From positions 22,592 through 86,591 of the forward strand of contig CACXUM010000013.1 in NCBI GenBank assembly GCA_902770835.1: a stretch of 64,000 nucleotides of DNA, given 5' to 3'. The notes below the pieces were generated by a model. That model ran no database searches, was not told the DNA's origin, and was given only the letters and a program-made list of their open reading frames with translations. Below are positions 39,774 through 46,604 of the stretch, in pieces (within the stretch, counting starts at the first letter, position 1; each line of letters opens with the position of its first letter). The position numbers and the translations under genes were made by a program. The DNA is from an uncultured Bacteroidia bacterium. GTDB taxonomy: Bacteria; Bacteroidota; Bacteroidia; Bacteroidales; F082.

Positions 39774-41548
39774 TATTCTTTTCTGATTTTTCTATAATGC
39801 AATTTGCCGCAATGACATGATTTATTATTTTCATAAAACTTCCCAGATACCCAACTCATACATTCATCACAAAAAGTCTTATCGTATAAAGATTGTACCG
39901 CATTTGCAAAACTCAATATCTCAAAATCACTTGTTTCTTCCGACCAAGATGAATAATGACATCCAACCATATTTCTAATGAACATGAAATCGTTAATGTC
40001 CTTTACTTCCTTTTCTAATCCTATATTGAGTAGTGCTGATTTTACACCTTTCCAAAGGTCTCCGATTGTGTATTTATCGTCTGGATTACGACTAATTTGA
40101 CAATTCAAGAAACCGCTAAGCTTTTCACATATCATTTCAAGAAAAGGTCCCGCTGTTGATGCAATAATGTTAATGTCATTGGTATTCAATGCTTTTTTCA
40201 AGCGCTCATCTTTCCCTGCATTATTTATTATAGGTCCACCATCAAATGACCATTTAACAATATCAAATTCTTTGAATTGGTGACGGCCACCCTTTGTTGG
40301 ATTGTTAAATAGATGACGAAGTTGGTTTAACCATGCTCTATCATGACAAGTAATGAATAATTGCCAATCACTGAATTCCCTGAGAACATATGATATAAAC
40401 TTTGTTCTAATTGTTGCGTCAACGCTCTGTAAGACATCGTCTAGGATTAATATTTTGGCTTGTCCCTTTTCAGCACCGACACGAATCATTGACACATAAA
40501 GCAATAAGAGCATTAGGTCGTAATTGGCTTCGCTAAAGATTCTTTGTGGTGGGACTTTCCTTCCGTTTTTTAAAGTGACTATTATTTCAAATGATGCAAC
40601 TGAAACATCTGCTACAGCAAAATCAATGCTGCTGACAAAATCCACATTTGATATTTCTTTAAAAGCTTTGCTCAAATGCTTTGCAGCCTCTTTGTACCTT
40701 TCTTTTAATGATTCAAATTTTTTACCTTCTATATCATCAATTTTTACAAGATTACGCTTTTCTCGGTTTTTTCTTTTTTTTATAGATTGCAATTTGTCGA
40801 TTTCTTTTGCTAGTTCAATAGCTTTTTCGAATTCTTTGGGATGAAGTGACTGCTTCAGTTTTTTTGATTTTTGTGCAAACCCTATTTCCCCTATGAGACA
40901 AAACCGAGATTTTACATAGTTTTCTGCACCAGCATTAAAGATTTGATCAGATTCTTCGTTTTCAATATGTAAAAAGGCTTTCAATTTGTCAATTAAAGAA
41001 TTACGCTTATTCTTAACTTCTTGCCTTTCCTTTTCTACACGCGCAATTTCAGGATCATCTGTCGTTTTGGCTTTTATTTCAAAATCGTAAATAAACTCGG
41101 CAAGTAATAGTTGTTTATTGTCAACTTTTTGATAGTCGTATGCAATAATGTCGTTCCTCCTTAATACGATAGGTGAAAAACAAAATGAATCATGGCATTC
41201 CGTTGGTTTTACGTTAATAATATCTTTGTTTGATAATTGATCAAATTCCACATCAATGTCTCTATTATTTATACTAGCATCATCGAACTCAACTGTTGTA
41301 TGGGCTGTTTTGTATTTTTCATAGAAAACACTAAGGGTTGATGGCCTTTTTTCATTTTCTATTTCTTTTTTCCTTGCTAACCTTGCTTGAAGGTTAAACT
41401 CTATCGCATCAATGATTGATGATTTTCCACAACCATTGCCACCATATATAATGGCAGAACATGCTTTCCCGGATTTATCCCGAAAATCCAACGAACAATG
41501 TCCTGGAATCCCTCTAAAACTCTCAATATCAATTTTTGCAATTCTCAT
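39773..41548 (-). CDS. SMC/RecF-like ATPase of a putative defence operon
   Basis: 591 residues. Starts like RecF/SMC heads (IDIESFRGIPG), Walker A GGNGCGKSS at 36-44, then a helical, charged middle (about 165-310) that is a short coiled coil. The second half of the head has a degenerate signature (SEANYDLMLLLLYVSM), Walker B ILILDDVLQSVDA and the switch His in ITCHDRAW. The C-terminal 140 residues are separate: helices with FIRNMVGCHYS, which fits the HEPN-type R-x(4-6)-H pattern, and a zinc-site-like set of CDEC and CHCG. The protein lies between a WYL regulator and a GIY-YIG nuclease in an operon with gaps of 2 and -1 bases. ATPases of this kind drive many anti-phage systems; this exact trio is not one I can name. 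Confidence 0.8.
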   Translation of the reverse strand: MRIAKIDIESFRGIPGHCSLDFRDKSGKACSAIIYGGNGCGKSSIIDAIEFNLQARLARKKEIENEKRPSTLSVFYEKYKTAHTTVEFDDASINNRDIDVEFDQLSNKDIINVKPTECHDSFCFSPIVLRRNDIIAYDYQKVDNKQLLLAEFIYDFEIKAKTTDDPEIARVEKERQEVKNKRNSLIDKLKAFLHIENEESDQIFNAGAENYVKSRFCLIGEIGFAQKSKKLKQSLHPKEFEKAIELAKEIDKLQSIKKRKNREKRNLVKIDDIEGKKFESLKERYKEAAKHLSKAFKEISNVDFVSSIDFAVADVSVASFEIIVTLKNGRKVPPQRIFSEANYDLMLLLLYVSMIRVGAEKGQAKILILDDVLQSVDATIRTKFISYVLREFSDWQLFITCHDRAWLNQLRHLFNNPTKGGRHQFKEFDIVKWSFDGGPIINNAGKDERLKKALNTNDINIIASTAGPFLEMICEKLSGFLNCQISRNPDDKYTIGDLWKGVKSALLNIGLEKEVKDINDFMFIRNMVGCHYSSWSEETSDFEILSFANAVQSLYDKTFCDECMSWVSGKFYENNKSCHCGKLHYRKIRKE

Positions 41549-41550
41549 AT

Positions 41551-42582
41551 TTATTTGGTTTGTGTTGTTTTACATCCATTATCCTTGTATTTTCTTGCCA
41601 AATTTTCAATTCGTTCGGCAATTCTCAACCGTAAACACTTTGGCGTCAGCACTTCAATATCCTCACCATAACTGAGAATCATGGTTTCCAATTCGTTATT
41701 GATGCGCACTTTTAGCCTAATCACCTTGTATTCCTCGGTTGCCTCGTCTTTCAGTTCGGTCTGCGACCAGTGAATAGGCTTTGTGGCAATGTAAGGATAC
41801 CGCTTCGCATCGACACGCAGCCTGATTTCCTCAATGGGACGGTCGGGGAACACGGTTACGCCAACTGAATCCCCGAAATAGTCTTCCATATCCACATTGG
41901 ATTCAATGAATGGAATGTGCAACGTTTTTATGGAATCAATCCTGTCAATGGCCAATACTGAAAGGTCGTCGAAACCTTCTGTTTGAGCCACGAGAAACCA
42001 CCTGTCGTTGTATTGCTTCAGGTAATACGGATGTATGTTCATGCTCCGTTCGGGCTTGCCGAATGGCTTGTACGAAATGGTCAATGGCTGGTTATTGATA
42101 ATGGCACCCAATAATGCTTGAAAATGCCCAATGCCCACCAAGTCAGCATTGTTTTGGAACTCGACAAACCGTTTGCCGCTTTCCCAACCATTACCGTTCT
42201 CAATCTGTGAGAGAAGGGTCAGCATCCATTGATATTGTGGAATGTCGTCGTACTGTGACAACATCCCGATTGTTTTCTTCAACATTTCTTTTTCCTCATC
42301 GTCAAGCGTCACCATCGGCAAAGAAAACGAAACATCGGCATACCTGTAGAGTCGGCGTTTTCCGCTTTTCAGCGATTCATCGAGTTCGATGTAGTAGGGC
42401 GATTCCTGCAAGCGTTGAATGTCGCCCCTAAGCGTCCTTTCGCTTACAGGCTGGCAATCGTGCTTTTCCAGTTCGCGGTTTACGGCATCAAGTAGAGCAT
42501 TGATGTCAAACTCGCGATGTGCATTTCTGAAACAGCGGTTTAGCACTCTATATCGAATCAAGACTTGTCTATCTACTGGCAT
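41551..42582 (-). CDS. WYL-domain transcriptional regulator
   Basis: 343 residues. N-terminal winged HTH (LLDAVNRELEKHDCQPVSERTLRGDIQRL, about 29-57), a central region, then the WYL fold (PLTISYKPFGKPERSMNIHPYYLKQYNDRWFLVAQTEG; here the W-Y-L core reads RWFLVA) and the C-terminal WCX part. WYL proteins such as BrxR, CapW and DriD bind nucleic-acid or nucleotide signals and repress or activate defence and damage operons. It is the first gene of the operon, and a palindrome over the promoter is a good candidate for self-regulation. Confidence 0.88.
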   Translation of the reverse strand: MPVDRQVLIRYRVLNRCFRNAHREFDINALLDAVNRELEKHDCQPVSERTLRGDIQRLQESPYYIELDESLKSGKRRLYRYADVSFSLPMVTLDDEEKEMLKKTIGMLSQYDDIPQYQWMLTLLSQIENGNGWESGKRFVEFQNNADLVGIGHFQALLGAIINNQPLTISYKPFGKPERSMNIHPYYLKQYNDRWFLVAQTEGFDDLSVLAIDRIDSIKTLHIPFIESNVDMEDYFGDSVGVTVFPDRPIEEIRLRVDAKRYPYIATKPIHWSQTELKDEATEEYKVIRLKVRINNELETMILSYGEDIEVLTPKCLRLRIAERIENLARKYKDNGCKTTQTK

Positions 42583-42592
42583 GATAATGTTC

Positions 42593-42618
42593 TTTCTGTG
42601 GTGACAAAATTACAGAAA
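42593..42618 (-). promoter_or_regulatory. Operator-like inverted repeat over the WYL operon promoter
   Basis: TTTCTGT (42593-42599) and ACAGAAA (42612-42618), spacer 12 bases. It encloses the minus-strand -7 box TAATTTTG (42612-42605), and the start codon is only 11 bases further down. A protein bound here would block transcription. Confidence 0.65.
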
Positions 42619-42633
42619 AAAACGTATTAAAGA

Positions 42634-42720
42634 TTACTTTTTGCCTCCTTTGCCGAAAAGAGATTCGCCACACTCTGAAAGGACATACAAAAAGCATCCG
42701 ATAATAAACAAAAGCTTCAT
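42634..42720 (-). CDS. Possible 28-residue membrane microprotein
   Basis: ATG 42720 to TAA 42634, encoding MKLLFIIGCFLYVLSECG followed by a basic tail GKGGKK. One short hydrophobic helix. The minus-strand box TTATTTTG lies about 30 bases upstream, next to the 40-base repeat. Only weak evidence for translation; it could be a toxin-like or accessory peptide of the defence locus. Confidence 0.35.
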   Translation of the reverse strand: MKLLFIIGCFLYVLSECGESLFGKGGKK

Positions 42721-42741
42721 AGTGGTAGAAATTTTTCTGCA

Positions 42742-42781
42742 AAATAACGGCCTAACCTTGCAGGTTTTCTGCATAGAAAAA
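42742..42781. repeat. 40-base direct repeat, right copy
   Basis: Begins AAATAACGGCCTAACCTTGC, 37 of 40 bases identical to 37693-37732, same orientation. The pair encloses about 5 kb with ATPase c and the WYL/SMC/GIY-YIG operon. Confidence 0.75.
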
Positions 42782-42864
42782 AATCTGTCTGTTGTGATGA
42801 TTGATATGAGAAAAATAAAAGTTTGAAAAAGCATCATCTCAACTTGACATTTCGGTATAAACTA

Positions 42865-42978
42865 ACCGATAATCTGCTGCTAAGTCCCCCAAAAATCGAC
42901 TTAGCAGCAGGTTATCTCACATTTTTGCAGATTATATGCTGTTAAGTGCAAAAAAAATCGACTTAGCAGCAGATAATC
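42865..42978. repeat. Double-hairpin repeat upstream of ATPase d
   Basis: Two hairpins: 42868-42916 (19-base arms starting GATAATCTGCTGCTAAGTC, one mismatch, 11-base spacer) and 42930-42978 (18-base arms with two mismatches). The whole block is about 90% identical to 44445-44559 downstream of the gene, same orientation. Confidence 0.85.
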
Positions 42979-43027
42979 CGAAATAATTTCGTTTCTTTGC
43001 AGCATTGAACGAAAAAACGACATCCTT

Positions 43028-44452
43028 ATGCTGATTGGACGCAACGAAGAAAGAAGAGAACTCCTTGAACTGTTGGAGAAAGACGAATCGCAATTCTGCG
43101 CCGTTTACGGGCGGCGGCGCGTGGGCAAGACCTACCTCATCAAGGAAACTTTTGAGAACCATTTCGCGTTTTACCACACGGGCGTGGCCAACGCCGACAA
43201 AAAGGAACAACTGACCGAGTTTCGTGAGTCGCTGCGGCATGCCGGGCTGAAACGCTGTAAGATGCCCCGCACTTGGTTTGAAGCCTTCCACCTCCTTGAA
43301 GCGGTTTTGGAGCAATCGCCCGACAGGAAAAAAGTGGTTTTCTTGGACGAACTTCCTTGGATGGACACACCCAAGTCGCAGTTTGTCAGTGCTTTGGAGC
43401 ATTTTTGGAACGGTTGGGCCAACATGCGCAACGACATCGTCCTCATCGTTTGCGGCAGCGCCACCTCGTGGATCATCAAGAAAATCATCCGCGACCACGG
43501 CGGGCTGCACAACCGTCTGACCGACCAAATCTACCTGCGGCCTTTCTGCCTCGGCGAATGTGAGCAATACGCCCAATCGCTGCAAATCAGCTTGACGCGC
43601 AAAGACCTCACCGAAGCCTATATGATATTGGGCGGCATCCCGTATTATTGGAGCCTCTTGCGGCGCGGCGAGAGTCTTTCGCAAAACATCGACCGCCTGT
43701 TTTTCAGCGAAAACGGTCGCCTCTCCCACGAATTTGAGGCTTTGTACGACTCGTTGTTTAAGAAGCCCACGCCCTACATCAGCATTGTCACCGCCTTGGC
43801 GACCAAAAAAGCCGGAATGACCCGCAAGGAACTCCTCGAAAGCACCGGCCTTGACGACAACGCCGTCTTCATCCGCACCCTTGAGGAATTGGAGCAATGC
43901 AACTTCATCAGAAAATACCAAATCCTCGGCAAGAAGCATCGCGACGCGATTTACCAACTGATGGACAACTTCACACTGTTTTATTTCCGCTACCTCACAA
44001 GCAACATAAAGAAGGACAACCACTTCTGGTCCAACAACTTATCCTCGCAACTCCACTCCACTTGGGCAGGCTTGGCCTTCGAGCGCGTCTGCCTATGGCA
44101 TTTGCCGCAAATCAAAGAGGCTTTGGGCATTGGTGGCGTGGTCAGCACGGCGCAATCATGGCACACCGAAGCCACCAAGGAGCACGACGGCGCACAAATC
44201 GACCTGCTCATCGACCGCAACGACGGAGTAATCAATCTTTGTGAAATGAAATTCTCAAACGACACCTACCAGATTGACAGCGAAGAAGATAAGAACCTCA
44301 GAAGACGCCAATCCGTGTTCCAGCATGTCACCAAGACCCGCAAGGCCATTCATACCACAATGATTACCACCTACGGCGTGGCGCACAATGCTTATTGGAA
44401 CAGCATCCAATCCGAAGTGAAAATGGACGATTTGTTCAAAGAATACCGATAA
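43028..44452 (+). CDS. Stand-alone archaeal-type ATPase with DUF234 (PD-(D/E)XK-like) domain, ATPase d
   Basis: 474 residues. Begins IGRNEERRELLELL, Walker A GRRRVGKT at 28-35, Walker B VVFLDELPWMDTP near 105, sensor VCGSATSW near 140: the PF01637-type ATPase. A winged HTH follows (KKAGMTRKELLESTGLDD). The C-terminal DUF234 region has AQIDLLIDRNDGVINLCEMKF, a D...E-x-K nuclease-like core. The stop codon lies in the first bases of a double-hairpin repeat that is also present upstream of the gene, so gene plus repeats look like a unit. Function unknown; transposon-like spread, toxin-type DNA cleavage or chromosome maintenance are possible. Confidence 0.88.
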   Translation: MLIGRNEERRELLELLEKDESQFCAVYGRRRVGKTYLIKETFENHFAFYHTGVANADKKEQLTEFRESLRHAGLKRCKMPRTWFEAFHLLEAVLEQSPDRKKVVFLDELPWMDTPKSQFVSALEHFWNGWANMRNDIVLIVCGSATSWIIKKIIRDHGGLHNRLTDQIYLRPFCLGECEQYAQSLQISLTRKDLTEAYMILGGIPYYWSLLRRGESLSQNIDRLFFSENGRLSHEFEALYDSLFKKPTPYISIVTALATKKAGMTRKELLESTGLDDNAVFIRTLEELEQCNFIRKYQILGKKHRDAIYQLMDNFTLFYFRYLTSNIKKDNHFWSNNLSSQLHSTWAGLAFERVCLWHLPQIKEALGIGGVVSTAQSWHTEATKEHDGAQIDLLIDRNDGVINLCEMKFSNDTYQIDSEEDKNLRRRQSVFQHVTKTRKAIHTTMITTYGVAHNAYWNSIQSEVKMDDLFKEYR

Positions 44453-44559
44453 TCTGCTGTTAAGTCCCTAAAAAATCGACTTAGCAGCAGGTTATCGTGC
44501 ATTTTTTGCAGATTATCTGCTGTTAAGTCCTTAAAAAATCGGGTTAGCAGCAGATAATC
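44445..44559. repeat. Double-hairpin repeat downstream of ATPase d
   Basis: Hairpins 44448-44496 and 44511-44559, each with 19-base arms, arranged as in the upstream block. The TAA stop of ATPase d (44450-44452) is part of the first arm. Confidence 0.85.
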
Positions 44560-44591
44560 GTATTGTTTTGTGGAAAAGAACACTTTAACGC

Positions 44592-46547
44592 CTATTTCCC
44601 ATACTCCGCCATCACTTCTTCCCGCTCGATTTGCTTCTCGCCCCAGTCGTCCATCAGGGCTTGGAGTTCCTCTTTCTTCTTGCCGTAGGCCCAATACCAG
44701 TCGTTATCTATCTTGGTTTCAGGGTGTTGCTCTGGGTTGGCCATAATTTTGTCTTGTTCGGCAAGTTCGGTTTCAAGTTTGCCGATGGCTTCCTCCAAGC
44801 GTTGGATTTCCTTATCGACCTTGCGGAGTTTGGCATCGATTTGTTTCTTGCGTTCGTAGTTGATTTTGTTTTGCGAAATAGGTTCGGCGGCGACTTTCTG
44901 AGGCTGTTGCTTGGCGGCTATCTCCAACTCTTTCAGGTGGTTGAGGTTCTTCTGTTCCAAGAAGTCATAGATGTCGCCGATGTATTCCTTGATGTTCGGT
45001 TTGCGGAACTCATAAACCTTGTTGGTCAAACCTTGAAGGAAATCACGGTCGTGGGAAACGATGATTAATGTGCCGTCGTATTGAATCAAGGCGTTTTTCA
45101 GGATGTCCTTCGAGAGCATGTCCAAGTGGTTGGTCGGCTCGTCCAAGACCAACAAGTTGGTCGGGAAAAGCAGCATTTTGGCCAAGGAAAGGCGCGCTTT
45201 TTCGCCGCCCGAGAGAACCTTCACTTTCTTGTCGATGTCGTCGCCACGGAAGAGGAAAGAGCCGAGTAAAGCCTTCACTTTCAGGCGCATATCGCCAACG
45301 GCCACATCGTCCAAAGTCTCAAAAACGGTCTTGTTCATGTCGAGCATATCCTGCTGGTTTTGGGCGTAATACCCAATCTTGACCTCGTGGCCAAGTTTCA
45401 CCTCACCTTCGTGGTCAAGAACGCCGCAGATGATTTTGGAAAGCGTGGACTTACCCTCGCCGTTGCGCCCCACGAAAGCGATCTTTTCCCCTCTCGGAAT
45501 CAGCAAGTTGATGTCTTTGAGGATGACTTTGTCGCCGTAGGATTTGCCCACATGGTTCAATTCCAAAGTGACCTTGCCAGAATGTGGCGCAGGCGGAAAC
45601 TTGAAGTGGATGGCCGTGCTGTCGATGTCATCGATGACGATTTCATCCATTTTTTCAAGGAGTTTCACGCGGCTTTGCACCTGCTTGGCCTTGGTCGCCT
45701 TGTAGCGGAAACGCTCAATGAACGCCTCGATGTTCTTGATTTCGCGCTGCTGGTTCTCGTAAGCCGAGCGTTGCATGTCCACACGTTCCTCGCGCAGACT
45801 GACGTAATCGGAGTAGGACACCTTGTAATCATAAATCTTGCCGTTAGAGATTTCCACCGTGCGGATGGTGATGTTGTCCAAAAAGGCGCGGTCGTGGCTC
45901 ACCATCAATATAGCACCATAATAAGCCTTCAAGAAGCCTTCGAGCCACTGAATGGACTCAATATCAAGGTGATTGGTCGGCTCGTCTAAAAGTAAAAGGT
46001 TGGGCTTTTTCAATAGGATTTTGGCCAATTCCACGCGCATTTGCCAGCCGTTGCTGAACTCGCGCATGGGTCGCAGCATATCTTCATGGCCAAAACCCAA
46101 GCCTACCAAAATGCGTTCCGCCTCACCTTCGATGGAGTTGCCGCCAAGCAGGGCCAAACGGTCATTGAGGTTGTTCAACTTCACAATAAGTTTCTCATAT
46201 TGAGGACTTTCATAATCCGTGCGCTCGGCCAACTCTTGTTGCAACTTCTCCGCATTGCGCTCCAGCTGGTGGTATTCGTCAAAAGCGGAAAGTGCCTCGT
46301 CCAAAACGGTTTTCGTGCTGTTCACGTTCTTTTCCTGTGGCAAATATCCGATGGTAACACCCTGTGGGACAATCACATCGCCTTTTGAAGGCTGCTCAAT
46401 GCCACAGATGAGTTTCAAGAGCGTGGTCTTGCCCGCGCCGTTTTTTCCCACAAGGCCGATACGGTCTTTTTCGCGAATCAGGAAGGAAATGTCGGTGAAG
46501 AGGTCTTCACCCGTGAAGTGCATACTCAGGTTTTGGATGGAAATCAT
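44592..46547 (-). CDS. ABC-F family ATPase
   Basis: 651 residues with two ABC domains and no membrane segments. Walker A sites GKNGAGKTT and GRNGEGKST; signatures from FSNGWQMRVELAKIL and LSGGEKARLSLAKML; Walker B LLLLDEPTNHLD and LLVLDEPTNHLD. The linker between the domains (RVDMQRSAYENQQREIKNIEAF) is the P-site tRNA interaction motif, and a C-terminal coiled coil (VDKEIQRLEEAIGKLETELAEQ) is present as in Uup/YdiF. ABC-F proteins bind ribosomes and rescue stalled translation or protect against antibiotics; this one most resembles housekeeping types. Confidence 0.93.
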   Translation of the reverse strand: MISIQNLSMHFTGEDLFTDISFLIREKDRIGLVGKNGAGKTTLLKLICGIEQPSKGDVIVPQGVTIGYLPQEKNVNSTKTVLDEALSAFDEYHQLERNAEKLQQELAERTDYESPQYEKLIVKLNNLNDRLALLGGNSIEGEAERILVGLGFGHEDMLRPMREFSNGWQMRVELAKILLKKPNLLLLDEPTNHLDIESIQWLEGFLKAYYGAILMVSHDRAFLDNITIRTVEISNGKIYDYKVSYSDYVSLREERVDMQRSAYENQQREIKNIEAFIERFRYKATKAKQVQSRVKLLEKMDEIVIDDIDSTAIHFKFPPAPHSGKVTLELNHVGKSYGDKVILKDINLLIPRGEKIAFVGRNGEGKSTLSKIICGVLDHEGEVKLGHEVKIGYYAQNQQDMLDMNKTVFETLDDVAVGDMRLKVKALLGSFLFRGDDIDKKVKVLSGGEKARLSLAKMLLFPTNLLVLDEPTNHLDMLSKDILKNALIQYDGTLIIVSHDRDFLQGLTNKVYEFRKPNIKEYIGDIYDFLEQKNLNHLKELEIAAKQQPQKVAAEPISQNKINYERKKQIDAKLRKVDKEIQRLEEAIGKLETELAEQDKIMANPEQHPETKIDNDWYWAYGKKKEELQALMDDWGEKQIEREEVMAEYGK

Positions 46548-46604
46548 GGCTTACCGTTTGTTTTGCGTTTGCGCGGCAAAAATACGGAATTTCAGGCAAA
46601 TTTC

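Noticed and set aside
42932-44023. 363-codon minus-strand frame over ATPase d
   Set aside because: Its end runs through the hairpin repeat and it is the complement of the conserved P-loop gene.
42865-44559. CRISPR or insertion sequence at the double-hairpin repeats
   Set aside because: Only four hairpins in two pairs, no spacers, and the gene between them is an ATPase with no transposase motif; no target-site duplication could be recognised.
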